From positions 86,266,446-86,330,445 of the forward strand of contig NC_133971.1 of assembly GCF_031877795.1 (NCBI RefSeq): a stretch of DNA of 64,000 nt. Direction: 5' to 3'. Shown in pieces: positions 42,001 through 52,395 of this stretch. Position 1 is the first letter of the stretch, and each line of letters starts with the position of its first letter. The DNA comes from Strix aluco (Eukaryota; Chordata; Aves; Strigiformes; Strigidae). Both the position numbers and the translations under genes were made by a program. The notes under the pieces are model-generated. The model did not search any database and was not told the origin of the DNA. It was given only the letters and a program-made list of their open reading frames with translations.

Positions 42001-45000
42001 TGCACACAGTGCACACCCATCTGGCTTTGCACACACGCACCCACCGTGGGAAGTCCGGGTGCCTTGCAGGGATGTGTCACTGTTGTGCTCACACCCTGGT
42101 CCCCATGCACAGCCGAGGAAGATGAATTTGGGGTCCCCATGCCCGGCCAGGGGAGATGGCTTTGGGGTCACCATGACCAGCTGAGGAAGGAGGATTTGGC
42201 AGTGTGTCCCTGTATCCCTTTGCGGAGGTACCTCACGCTGTCCTTGGCCATCAATCAGACCCCATCTCGTGGTGACACGTCTCGGGCTGTGCTTACCAAG
42301 TTGTCGATAGCCCTGTCACCCCGGTCAAGTGGGGCGGCCCTGGTGTTTGCAGCTCCTTTGCTGGCACCCAGCACCGTGACCCTGCCAGCTTGCCCTGCCC
42401 CAGCACGGGACCAGCATCTCCTCTGCACGGGTGGATGCATGTCCCTGAGGACAATGCTGATCCGATGCTGGGACCTGGTGAACACCCAAGGAGGCTGTTG
42501 AGCCAGAGCAGTGCTGAGCATCCTGGTCCCAGGGACCTGCCCAGGGGCCCGGGATTTGCTGATGCCCCGTCTGCATTGGCATCATCTTTCTGGGCTGAAG
42601 CACTATCATCCCTCCACCTAGGAAGGCAAGGGACAGGGGAAACTGAGGCACAGGCACGGCATCTCTGCAGCAAAGGTGCAAAATAGTGAGTGGTGTGTGG
42701 GGAGCCCAAGCCACGCCCCAGGCACGTGGAAAGCCCAGTGCTGACAGCATGGAGAGTGCTCAAGGGGATCCTGTCTGTGGTGCAGGGAGAGCCTCTCGTT
42801 GCTGGCAGAGCAGGCAGGTGGGGCCAGGGGTGATGCCAGGTCCTGGCACAGGCAGGGTCCTGCCACCTGCATGTGCTGGCAGCACTGACCCCTCCTCTCT
42901 CTCCTGCACCCAGCTCTACGAACTGGACGAGGACCCGAAACGCAAGGAGTTCCTGGATGACCTCTTCGGCTTCATGCAGAAGAGAGGTAAAAGTGGGTGA
43001 CTGGGGTGGGCGCCACTGGCATCCCTGCCTCGGCTGCCTTGAGGGGCTCACGGCATGGTCCACTCAGGCTCCGAGCTGCTCCGGGTCTCTGCAAGCCCCC
43101 CAGGCAGGTCCTGTGGGGCCTCCCCCCCCAACCATTAGCAACACCCATTAATGATGCCCATCAGCAGTGCCCGTTTGCAGGGCCTTTTAGTGATGCCTGG
43201 CAGGGATGCCCTTGGCAGTGCCCGTTAGCAATGCCCATTAGCGATGCTCGTTAGGGCTCCTGGTTATCAGTGCCCGGTGAGGACGCCCATTACCGGCACC
43301 TCTTAGCGATGCCCACAGTGCTGCAGGAGTGGGGTCAACAGTCCGGGCAGCGCTGGGCACCCAGGGGTTAAGGGCTCGCCAGCCAGCCCTGCCGCATCGG
43401 AAATCTTTGCTATCGGCTTGGGGGGCCGAGCTGGCTCCCGGGGACTCGATAAATGCTTTAACCTTCGCCCTCCCCGGCCGGGCCTGCGACAATTAAAAGT
43501 TGCCGAGCACGGGCGTGTGGCCGGCTGTATTAATTAGAGCCTTTTGCTGGTGTGTGGATTAATGAACATGCCGCTCAATAGCCAGTAAACCCCAGGCAGA
43601 GGTTAATGCTGAGCTAATTAACAGGGGAAGGCTGGGGGGGTTGCAGGAGCAGCAGGGCTGGCTGTGTATGGGGTGAGGGTGGGCAGAAAGGGGCAGTTGC
43701 CCCCAAGCCATGCCCATGGGAAGGGTGGTGAGGGTACCTGCCCACCTGTGGGGTGGCAGTGATTGACTTTTGGGTTGGGCTGAGACCCCACAAACTCGTT
43801 TCACTCAGGGCTGTGCTGCAGGTGGCTGGCATGGCTGTGGGGCTCACGCTGGAGCCTGGCTGGAGGTGGAGGGGAGCCGGGTACTACTCCATGGGTGCCC
43901 CCCGGTCCCCCTGGCCCTTGCGCGGGGCTGTGGGGAGTGAGTGGGAGCATCAGCTCTGCCTTGGCCCCCCAGCATCCATCAGCCACAAGATTCATGGGCT
44001 ATTCTGCAGCTTCATTATCTCTCTTTCCAGAGCTAATTAACTCCCTCGCCATTGGGGCCGAGGCTAATTAAGCAAGTGCCTGGTGGTGCAGGAAGAAGGG
44101 AGGGAGCCTGATGCTTCCCTGCCAATGCTGCTCCTCATCCCTCCATGTCTGTCTGTCCCGCTCCTGTCCCCTCTGTCCCATGCCTCCTCCAAGTGGGTGG
44201 CATCCCCCCGGGGAGGGCAGGAAGGCATGCGGGTGTGCAGGTGCGGGTGTGTATGCACCTGTTGGAGGAATTGGTGTATTTTGGAGGCAGGTAGCAAAGA
44301 GAAAGGGGACAGAGGGGCTGCGGGCCAGGGACAGCATCCTCAGGGTCATCGGGAGCTGGCTGAGAAGTAACACCCGTGAGCCAGCATGGGTGGTGGTGGG
44401 CACCCACGGGTGCATGGGCCGGGGGCTGTGACCCCTGGGCTGTCTCCCCAGGATGGGCCAGGGGGGGGTGATTTCTACAGGGTGAGCCCTAATGAAAGGG
44501 GCTGCGTCTCCCCTGCTGTCTGTCAAGGCAGTTTTGGCACTGATATTTGTCAGCAGGGTAGAAAATTAGGGAGGCTGAAAAATGAGTTGGGGCAGGGACA
44601 CCCAGTATTAGCACCCCCATCAGACATGGGGTACAGGTACTAGGGCACCTCATCCCTAGGCCCCAACATCCATGGCACCCCAAAAGTGGCGAGCTGGGAC
44701 ATAGGGGCACAATTTCTGCATTTGCTCATCAGGGGTCTGCAGGGTGCACCGTTCTCCCCGCCAAACTGAGGGCCCTGCTGATAAAACAGGATCATTAATC
44801 AATCAAGGAGCTAATTGCAGCACCACAAAAGCTGCATCACCTCCCTGGGCTTTTGTGCCGCTCGCCCTGGACGGGGCCAGGGCCATCACTCTGCAGGGAC
44901 GCAGACAGGTCCCTTTGTCAGTGGGATGGGCACCGGCTGCCTGCCCTGCGCAGCCCTGAGATTAATGGTGAGCCGCTTTCGTTAGCCGCCATGGCTGGGG

Positions 45001-48000
45001 AGGGGGGAAGAGAGAAGATGTCTGTGGGCCATTGATCGGGGGCTGAGACCCCACAAACTCATTGGCATGTTGGGGTGATGGGGAGCCCTCGAATTTGGCC
45101 CCCTAAGGTGATGAGGCCGGTGCCAGCAGCCCCCAGGCAGAGCGGGTGAGGGACCGCCGGTAGATATTGAGTCAATATCTCTGCCTTTTTCCCAGGAGGA
45201 TAAACTCCTCTCCCCCTTCCCGGCCGGGCGAACAACACAGACACAAAAAAAAAAAGTTAAATGAACTCAGTAAAGGAATAAAAAGAGCTCATTTTTCAGG
45301 CTTATGTGAAGAAGCTGAGCCAATATTGGGGCCATAAATTAGGGATGCAGGAGGATGGCGGTGAGTGACGGCTTCGTTTGAGGGGCAAAGCGCGGCCGTG
45401 ACAGCCTCCCCCACCTAAATGGATGGCTTTCCAATACCGCCTGCACCCCGCCACCCTGCAGGAGGAATAAATATGGGGTGGGATGGGACAGGATGGGACA
45501 GGTCCAGGAGGCTTGTCCCTCCTCTGCCCTGCCGCAGCCCCCAGCCGCTGCCCAGACTATTGTCTGCAGGTGGCATGGGGCAGATCAAGGCTGCAGGGCT
45601 ATTTGGTGGTGCTGGGAAAGTGGGGAGGGGGTGTTAACCAGACCTGGTGGCTGTGGGGACCATTCTGGGCTAACAGAGCGCCGATGAGCTCATGTCCCCT
45701 TGCCCCATGGCCTCGGTGGGGGGGTGATGCTGGGGGACCAGAGGTCAGGGCCTCTGCTGGGGACACTTGAAAGGTATTTGGGGTCAGGTCTCTTGAGGTG
45801 GGGCACTGAAGGCCTTTAAGCAGTCGGGGGCTGCTGTGAGGGACCTATGGGGCAGGGAGTCTCTCCAGGGACTTTTGGGGAAGTCACTTTCTATGGGGCT
45901 CAAGGAGGGATTTTTAAGAGATGAAACCTCTCTGTAGGGAGGTTATAGGGTGAGTCCCTCCAGAAGGATTATGGCTGAAGTCCCTCTTCAGAGAGGGTTG
46001 TAGAGTGAGTCCCTTCATAAAGTTTAGATTGGGTGTCTCCTTATGGAGCTCTGGAAGGGGGTTACAGAGAGAGGGATGCTCTGAGAGATTTTGGGAGGAG
46101 ATGCTCTACAGCTCTAAGAGTTGGAGGAGGCACTTTGCCCATCCCACTGTGCCCTCACATCCTAGCTGAGAGCGTACCCATGCCCACCAACAGCACCATC
46201 AATGGGGACCCTGTGCCAGCATGCTGGGGTCTGCCCTGCTCACAGGCACCGTGCCACTCTCCCAGGCACCCTGGTGTCCTGCCTGCACCCCCCATGCCCG
46301 TGGGTGCTCACCTGGGCACGGAGAGATGTGTCTCCCGTTGTGGGGCAGCCAGTACCCACAGTGGCAGTGGGGACAGGGTGGGGGCTGTGTCCCCAGGGAG
46401 TGAGGGTCCCCATGGGCTCACCCCACACCCTTTTCTCTCTCCCATGTGTGGCCGGAAGGGACGCCTGTGAACCGCATCCCCATCATGGCCAAGCAAGTGC
46501 TGGACCTGTACACACTCTACCGACTGGTGACGGACAAGGGTGGCCTGGTCGAAGTCATCAACAAGAAGATCTGGCGGGAGATCACCAAGGGCCTCAACCT
46601 ACCTACCTCCATCACCAGCGCTGCCTTCACCCTCCGCACGCAGTGAGCACCCGGCAGTGGCAGAGGGTGGGGGGCACCTGCCCTGAGGCACCCACTGACT
46701 TGGATGTCCCAGGGCTGTGAGCAGGGTCCAGCATGGGGTGCCCCGAAATGGGATAGAGGGCTCTGCCTCTTCCCAGGTGCCCTCCCTGCCCTGGTCCCCA
46801 CTCAGCACAGGGCTGGCTGGGAGGCGCATGGTGCTGGGTCTCATCCTGGCTCTCTCCCCGTGTAGATACATGAAGTACCTGTATCCCTATGAATGTGAGA
46901 AGCGGGCGCTCAGCTCTCCTGGGGAGCTCCAAGCTGCCATTGACAGCAACCGTCGTGAGGGACGGAGGCAGACTTTCGGCACGGCACTCTTCAACTACTC
47001 GCCAACTGGCACCCCAACCCTTCTGAGTTCCCCCAAAATGCCTCTGCCAGCTCTTAGCATCTCCACACACAGCTGCAGCCAGCTCGGCCAAGTGCACACT
47101 GTTAAGAAAGGTGGGTGAGGACCACATCTGCACTGCAGCAGGTGTCTCTCCCCAGGGATGGACTCTAACCTGGCAGGGGGATGTTCCCTGTCTGCTCTTC
47201 CCCTTTTTGCTTGGGGAAAATAGGAACAATTTTGTTCTTTTAGTCTCTCTCTGGGACTGAGAAAGGTTTCTTTCTCCTGGCTTTGGAGGATGACCAAGCC
47301 CAGATGCTGGGGGTCTGCCCTGCCCCATGCCAGTGGGATGGAGGTGATACTGGCTGGGGATGCTGAGATGGGGTGGTGATGGGGGGGACCTGCTGAGGTC
47401 TCTTGGTTGTTGCAGAGGATGGCATGCTGGCAGCAGCAGTGCCAGGGCGCATTGCTATCCCGGTGGGACTGGCTGGCCACCATCTCACAGCAGCTCAAGC
47501 AGCAGCCGCCTCACAGGCAGTGGTGCTGGAGCAGCTGCGGGAGAAGCTGGAGACAGGGGAGCCCCCAGAGAAGAAGATGGCCCTGACGGTGGAAGAGCAG
47601 CAGCGGCTGATGCAACACGCGCTGCAGCACAACCTCCTGGCTGTGGCCTCCCAGTTCCCCATGAACGTCAAGATCTCCAACAGAGGTAGCGAGCTGCAAC
47701 ACCTCAGCTTGGGTCACCCCATCCCTTGGCACCCCAGGAGGGAGCGGCTGGAGAGGAGCATGGATGACTGTAGAGGCCGGGGCATCGCTTCCCTCTCTTG
47801 GGCACGTTCTTGTTTCTGTTTCTCTAATGCTCATATTGGTATTTCCTTTCCCCAGATGACAGACAGGAGACTGCATTGAACCTGTCCACCAACGGCATTA
47901 ACAGTATCAACATGTCAATAGAAATAAATGGAGTTGTCTACACAGGTAAATAGAAGGGCCGCTTGGCCCGTGTAATTGCGGCCGGGAAATCCAATAACTT

Positions 48001-48899
48001 ATAGCCACTGCCTGGCCAGCAAGTCCTTCCTTCAATCTGATGTCTTTACTATAAAATCCATTGTAATGAAGTGGCAGGGCCTGGGGAGAGGGGGCAGGAG
48101 AAGGAGGGGGTCAGCGAGGATGGAAATTGACCCCCCACAGAGGCTAGCAACGAAGGACCAAAGTGAGGGATGATGAATGGATGGACAGATGGACTTGGGC
48201 TGAGAAGTGCAAAAAGGCACCTGGGGTCATCCCCCACCATGGGGTCCTGCAGGTAGGGCTTGAATTTAGGATCGCCCCAATGCTGGTGTGCCCAGAGGGT
48301 CTCTGGCTGGGTGCAGGGGTTGGCTGGTTGCAGAGCATGCTGTTGGGAGCAGGGGAAGATGTTGGGGTGCTTCGCTGGAGCAGAGGCTTCTTTGGGGTGT
48401 TGATGTGCCCTACCTGGCTATGCAGTTATTCCCATGCCCCCCAGATCTCTGCCTGCCCCACTGAGACATCCCCAATTAAAATCGACGGCTTTTCCTTCAG
48501 GCCTTAAATATTTAACGAGCTGGAAAGGTCAGGGCTAATCAGCACATGGGGCTGCCAGCCACACAGTCCTGGGCCACCCCATGGACTACTCCACGTGGGT
48601 GAGGGTGGCTGGGCCGAGGGAGGCACCAAAGGTGATGGGGAGGCCTGGAGCCCCCAGGGGTCCTGGTCCCACCCTCGTCAGCCTGGGTGCTGGGGGCCAG
48701 GCGAGTGGATCCCCCAACCCCAGGCTTGCCCTAACCCCCTTGCTCTTGCTCCCCAGGTGTCCTGTTTGCCCGCCGGCCCCCGGCCACCCCGGCACCCGGT
48801 GGAGGGAGCACCCAGAGCCGGCCAAACCCTGTGCCTGCCCCGAACCCACTGCTCCCAGCCCCCTCGCACAGCCACACTCCCACCAGCACCTCGCCGTAG
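30095..48899 (+). CDS. ARID3C: AT-rich interaction domain protein 3C (7 coding exons)
   Basis: ARID3C belongs to the Bright/Dead-ringer family of nuclear AT-rich DNA-binding proteins. Exons: coding part 30095-30397 (exon from 30038), then 42914-42986, 46459-46642, 46866-47110, 47416-47685, 47856-47945 and 48757-48899. Introns are GT-AG, phases agree, and the sum is 1,308 nt (435 residues plus stop). Residues 1-12 (MESLQRQQAARL) match the family N-terminus. Residues 55-79 are an acidic run of 24 Glu with one Ala. The extended ARID spans about 102-200, with LYELDEDPKRKEFLDDLF, NRIPIMAKQVLDLY and YMKYLYPYECEKRALSSP. The REKLES region spans about 305-395, with LREKLETGEPPEKK, a helix ending FPMNVKISNR, and SINMSIEINGVVYTGVLFARR. 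The tail is Pro/Ser-rich. A 12.5-kb intron separates the acidic N-terminus from the ARID. The name rests on synteny between SIGMAR1 and DCTN3; ARID3A and ARID3B are the alternatives by sequence alone. Confidence 0.93.
30257..30333 (+). repeat. ARID3C: GAG/GAA trinucleotide run coding polyglutamate
   Basis: A purine-only run of GAG and GAA codons broken by one GCG. It codes the acidic tract of ARID3C (residues 55-79). Such runs commonly vary in length between individuals and species. Confidence 0.9.
34740..35230 (+). repeat. Minisatellite in ARID3C intron, about 32-bp unit
   Basis: Repeated units of the type GTGTATGGACCCATATGAGT, about 15 imperfect copies. The minus strand reads as long His/Thr/Tyr-rich frames, which are not genes. 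Confidence 0.8.
35640..36200 (+). repeat. Minisatellite in ARID3C intron, GTGCACAGG-type units
   Basis: Degenerate units (about 30-60 bases) containing GTGCACA(G)GG, GATG and TGAGCGTGCAC elements. Minus-strand frames over it are low-complexity artefacts. Confidence 0.75.
36674..36724 (+). mobile_element. CR1 LINE 3'-end fragment
   Basis: The stretch has the order typical of the CR1 3' tail: GGTTGGACTAGGTGATCTTC, then a CCAACCTAGATTCTGTGATC-like end. CR1 is the dominant LINE of birds and reptiles. Only about 50 bases survive. Confidence 0.75.
37360..37460. other. AT-rich island in ARID3C intron
   Basis: A short unique block with ATTATCAGTGCTGATTAAAC and TTAAATATTAAGC-type sequence in GC-rich surroundings. 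It is a possible conserved intronic element by composition only. Confidence 0.3.
38190..38370. other. AT-rich island in ARID3C intron
   Basis: A unique block containing TTAGCAGTGTGGCTAATCAA and GATACGGCTCGTATTAAG, with intact CpGs. No exon-like frame is flanked by splice sites. Confidence 0.35.
38630..39120. other. Pair of AT-rich islands in ARID3C intron
   Basis: Two unique AT-rich blocks (38,630-38,790 and 38,985-39,120) flank a GC-rich gap. They contain TTATTTAATCG, TTTAATAAACC, GAGTTACTAATTATATCAAT and TACATCGATGGCG. Intact CpGs and non-repetitive sequence suggest constraint. No coding exon is recognised. Confidence 0.4.
39195..39850 (+). repeat. Minisatellite in ARID3C intron, about 30-bp unit
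   Basis: About twenty imperfect copies of a unit like GGGGTTGTGTGTGCCCATCT. It is the most regular of the TG-rich arrays in the window, and all open frames across it are repeat-derived. Confidence 0.9.
41160..41350 (+). repeat. Short-period repeat, CATCCCTGCATCCCCA type
   Basis: Degenerate 8-bp-multiple units (CCCCATC, CCCTGCAT, CCCACAT) over about 190 bases in the ARID3C intron. Confidence 0.85.
41390..41690. other. T-rich unique block in ARID3C intron
   Basis: About 300 bases of unique T-rich sequence unlike the GC-rich intron around it. An open frame of 105 codons (41,444-41,761) crosses it but has no recognisable domain and no homology I know. It is better read as a non-coding element. 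Confidence 0.3.
41840..42065 (+). repeat. CA-rich minisatellite in ARID3C intron
   Basis: Degenerate GCACAC/TGCATGCAC units similar in composition to the array at 28.1-28.9 kb. Confidence 0.65.
43130..43320 (+). repeat. GATGCCC(A/G)TTAGC tandem repeat
   Basis: About ten imperfect copies of a roughly 17-20-base unit (for example GCCCGTTAGCAATGCCCATT) just downstream of ARID3C coding exon 2. Confidence 0.85.
43375..43625. other. Unique block with ATTAATTA cores in ARID3C intron
   Basis: Unique sequence with intact CpGs and homeodomain-type cores (TATTAATTAG near 43,528 and GGATTAATGAAC near 43,557). It is a candidate conserved regulatory element within intron 3. Confidence 0.4.
43970..44080. 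other. AT-rich island with paired CTAATTAA sites
   Basis: Contains two CTAATTAA motifs about 31 bases apart (44,033-44,040 and 44,064-44,071). Paired identical TAATTA sites are typical of homeodomain-bound elements. Inferred from motif only. Confidence 0.35.
44780..45330. other. AT-rich islands in ARID3C intron
   Basis: Short AT-rich stretches (44,785-44,840, 45,155-45,185 and 45,235-45,350) with ATCATTAATCAATCA and GATATTGAGTCAATATC, the latter a near-palindrome. Candidate regulatory sequence; no exon seen. Confidence 0.3.
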
Positions 48900-48911
48900 G
48901 GGATATGCCTG

Positions 48912-48940
48912 CCCCCCGCCCCCCCCCCCCCCCCGCCCCC
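48912..48940 (+). repeat. ARID3C: C-run directly after the ARID3C stop
   Basis: Nearly pure C (29 bases, two G interruptions) beginning 13 bases after the stop codon, so it is in the 3' UTR of the mRNA. C-rich tracts of this kind can bind poly(C)-binding proteins. No such role is shown here. Confidence 0.9.
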
Positions 48941-49239
48941 AAAGCAGTTGGGGGTCCCTAGGGCCTGGGGGGCTGAGCTGTGGGACCCAGTGGGGCCACC
49001 AAGGTGGGATGGGGGACCTGAAGGTGCCTCTTGCTGCAATACTGAGCTGTATCCGTGCAAAACTGTAAGCACGCACGTGGGCCCTTTTGTCCCTTACCCC
49101 CCATGCGTGTGACCCCTTCTCCATGCATGCCCTCCGACACACGCACCTTCCTTCCCAGGTGCTGCCCCCAGGGTGACCCCTCCCCCATGCCCCCCCCATA
49201 TAGCTCCTGCCTGCTCTGCTGCCTGGGGCACCCCTGGCC

Positions 49240-49645
49240 CCTGCATGCTGCATCCCCTACACACTGCAGCCCCTATACCCACCTCAATGCACGCACTGCA
49301 GCCCCTGTACACACCTCGATGCACACACTACATCCTCCATGTTGCCACACTCAACACACACACTACATCACTTACATGGTGTCTCCCCTGTACACATCTC
49401 TATGCACACTGCGTTCCTTATAAGCACTCTCGATGCGTACACCGCATCCCCTACACTCTGCATCCCCTATACACAGCCCCAGAGCACACACTGCATCCCC
49501 TACACACACCCTTGGTGCCCACATGACATCACCCACAGCACAAACACTGTAGTCCCTGTACACTGCAGCCCCTATAAACTGTAGCCCCTATACACTGCGT
49601 CCCCTTATGTACTGCATCCCCTATATACTGCACCCCCTGCCCACT
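49240..49645 (+). repeat. ARID3C: Minisatellite in the ARID3C 3' UTR
   Basis: About a dozen imperfect copies of a roughly 30-base unit such as CACTGCATCCCCTATACACA, inside the probable 3' UTR. Confidence 0.85.
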
Positions 49646-50192
49646 GTGGACTCCCCTGCACAGCCCTCCTGCACTGCCTGGGCTTTCTGCCCCTGCCCTG
49701 ACACCCCCAGGGTCCTGGGTGCCCCCTGGACACTCCAGGGTGGTGGCATCTCAGCCCCCCCATGTCCTCAACTCAGGGGGGTCACCCTGGGAGGCGGATA
49801 CTGGGGAAACTGGTGGGACTGGTGGGGGTGAGATGTGACGGGTTGTTAGGTGGGGGTGGAGCTTATTGGGATTGGGCTTAATATCAGGGTTGGGCTTGTG
49901 CACTGTGGGGAGTTTATTGATGGGGATAGGGCAGGGAGGCCCAGCAGTGTCCCCCACCACCAAAGATCTCCTGGACGGCGGGGTCCCCAGCTGGGGAGCA
50001 GGGAGATGGAGGGCACTCCAAACTACCTCGTTGGGGCCGGGCGGGCGCCTCCTCCACCGGCTTGCACACTTGGGTGCCAAAGCAGGCGAACGTGGAGCAA
50101 CGCTCACCTCTACCTCAGCGCAGGGGGCCGGGGCTCGGTGCCGCTGGGCTCCCCCCAGCACTCCCACTGCAGCTGCGCAACTCTGTGTATCT

Positions 50193-50198
50193 ATTAAA
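50193..50198 (+). terminator. ARID3C: Candidate ARID3C polyadenylation signal (ATTAAA)
   Basis: ATTAAA is the common variant signal and the first usable one seen after the ARID3C stop, 1.3 kb downstream. It would end the transcript near 50,215. No AATAAA was seen earlier. Confidence 0.5.
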
Positions 50199-50699
50199 GG
50201 AAATTAACTGTTGAACCAAACCAGTGTTGAGGGTGGTATGCATGACACGGTGCCACCCACCAAGCTCTGTTGCCCAGCCTGGGGACAGTTTGGGGGTGAA
50301 GGACACCCCCATAGCCTGGGACAGCCTGGGGTAGCAGCTATAGTGCCTGAGGTTTCACAGCCTGCCTCTCCTTTGCCTGCAGCACAGGGTTGCCTCAGTT
50401 TCTGAGGGTTCTGAGTTGCAAACAGGTGCCCTGCACCCACCACAGTCCTCAAGCATGGGCTGGGCACCAACTCCAACTGTGCTAGCCAGGCCGTGGGGCT
50501 GCTTGGCCCCACAAACTGCCCCATGGCTGCTCACCCATGGGTGGGGACCCCGTTAGTCTGCCTGTGCCAGACAAGGAGCATGGCTGTGGGGCTGCTAAGG
50601 CCATGGCCATGGGGCTGTGAGGTTGCACCAAACGAGATGCAGGAAGTGCTGGGCCAGCCTGACACCTGGACAGCACCCACGGAGGACATGGGTGACCCA

Positions 50700-50930
50700 G
50701 CTGGAGCTGGGAGACACAGGCACACACACGTGGGTGCTCACGAGTGCCTGTGCAAGTGCACGTGGGAAAGCACAGAGACAGCAGCTAAATCACCACACTC
50801 ATACACGCAGATCACTTGTGCTCCCATGTACAAACTCAGTGGCACACACACTCACATGCAGTCACGCTTGCACAGGTGTGTGCGAGCGCACTTGCACACG
50901 CATGCAGCCACCCATGCATACGAAGAGGCA
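50700..50930 (+). repeat. CA-rich degenerate repeat
   Basis: GCACACAC- and TGCACGTG-containing sequence between ARID3C and the provirus. Low complexity; no gene. Confidence 0.6.
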
Positions 50931-51049
50931 CGGGGTGAGGGGTCCCATGGGGACAGACACCCCCGCCAGCTGCAGCCATGAGGACAGGCCCACCCCAGCA
51001 CCCATGAAGTCAGGTTCCTGTCACCCATGCGGGCAGGACGTCCTGCTTC

Positions 51050-51160
51050 AGAGGTCTCCCCTGGGCACACCCCCAGCTCCCGGGGACACCCCCAGGACAC
51101 ACCCCAGTCCCCGGGGACACGCCCAGGGGACACCCCCAGCCCCCGGGGACACCGCCGGAC
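51050..51160 (+). repeat. GGGGACACCCCCAG tandem repeat
   Basis: About six imperfect copies of an 18-20-base unit (GGGGACACCCCCAGCCCC type). Confidence 0.85.
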
Positions 51161-51349
51161 CCAGCCGGGCGAGGCGGGCGCTGTCCAGGGTTCTGCAGCG
51201 ACCCCGCCCGCTCCGGACCCCTCCTTGGGGCAAGAGCAAGGAGGGACACGGGGGGGACACGGTGGGGACACGAGGGCGACAGGGGACCCCTGAAGAGGAC
51301 CCTGGTGCTGCCCCGGGCCGGGGCGGCCAGAGTGGCCTCGTAGGGGGGT

Positions 51350-51610
51350 ATGAGGGTGAGTGTGTCCGTGAACATGGGAGTGGGTTGTGTGTGTGTGAGT
51401 GTGTGTGTGAAGTGTGTGTGTGCACCAGGCTGTGGCAGGGCTTCCTGTGCGTGTGCGTATGGGTGTGAGTGCGTGCACCGGGCTGCCGTGAGGTTCCCTC
51501 TGTATGTGCATGAGTGCCTGTGCGTGTGTGCATGCACCAGGCTGCAGCGGGGGCTTCCCTCTCTGTGCGTGTGTGAGTGTGTCCGTGTGTGCCCCAGGCT
51601 GCAAGATGGT
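51350..51610 (+). repeat. TG-rich minisatellite, about 60-bp unit
   Basis: Roughly four copies of a unit combining GTGTGTGCACCAGGCTG, a GC-rich part and CTTCCCTCTGTGTG. It ends about 250 bases before the provirus. Confidence 0.75.
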
Positions 51611-51859
51611 CCCAGGGTGTTTTCTCTGGGGTAGAGATGCCAGGGTGTGAGACAGCGAAGCTCTGGCGCAGAACTCCTGCAGCCACAGCACAGGTCAGCA
51701 CAGCCCACCAAGCGGAGCTGGAGTGGGATCGATGCAGCCTTAATTGAGGTCTCATGTCCCCTGTCACTGCCAGGCAGCGCTGGCCACAGCTCATCGAGCG
51801 CCAGGGCCCCGGGGATCCAGGAGGGCACACATGGGCCTGCGTCCCCACTCGTTACGCAG

Positions 51860-52247
51860 TGTGGGAGACATCGGCCTGTCAGCCTTGAGCAGCCCCTGAG
51901 AAACAGTAGGCTTTGCTGAAAAATGGGCCCTGGGAGAAGGATAAGAAACTGCCGAGTTGGGCCAAGGTGTCAGGGAAAAACAACGGCCAGCTGCAACACT
52001 GAACTGTGGAAAAGTACTGAACTGTGAGAAGTTACCGCCGTGTGAACAGCGCGTGTACAAGAAGGTGATTGGTCTGCACAGCGCGTGTTAGAGTGGTCTG
52101 ATGCTGATAGGAGAAAAGGTTGATAACTGTCTAATTGCTGATTTGCTAATTACAAAGTAAGAGCTTTAACCATAGTATAAGTATGTACTATTGTAATAAT
52201 AAAGGGTCTTCTACACCTCATGGAGAGTCCGTGCCTCAATTGCCACA
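51860..52247 (+). repeat. 5' LTR of the provirus
   Basis: Starts TGTGGGAGAC and ends TTGCCACA (TG...CA). It contains a TATAAG-like box near 52,176 and AATAAA at 52,198-52,203. By eye it differs from the 3' LTR at about 16 positions plus one indel over 388 bases. Confidence 0.95.
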
Positions 52248-52249
52248 AA

Positions 52250-52267
52250 TGGCGCCCCATGTGAGTG
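52250..52267 (+). other. Retroviral primer-binding site, tRNA-Lys-like
   Basis: Two bases after the 5' LTR, the sequence begins TGGCGCCCCATGTG. The first eight bases match the start of primer-binding sites that pair with tRNA-Lys; the rest is diverged. Confidence 0.65.
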
Positions 52268-52395
52268 GGCGATTACCGTGACCAGCTTGGATCACTCCGG
52301 TGGCAAACTCCTCAGAACTTAAGAGCTGCTGTGAGGAAGCAGGAGCTGGCATTAATCACTGTTGCGGGGTGAGCAAGGTGAGCTGTGGGGAAGCG

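Noticed and set aside
49240-49645. Repeat array considered as CRISPR-like
   Set aside because: Units are imperfect and directly adjoining without unique spacers, and the genome is vertebrate. It is a minisatellite.
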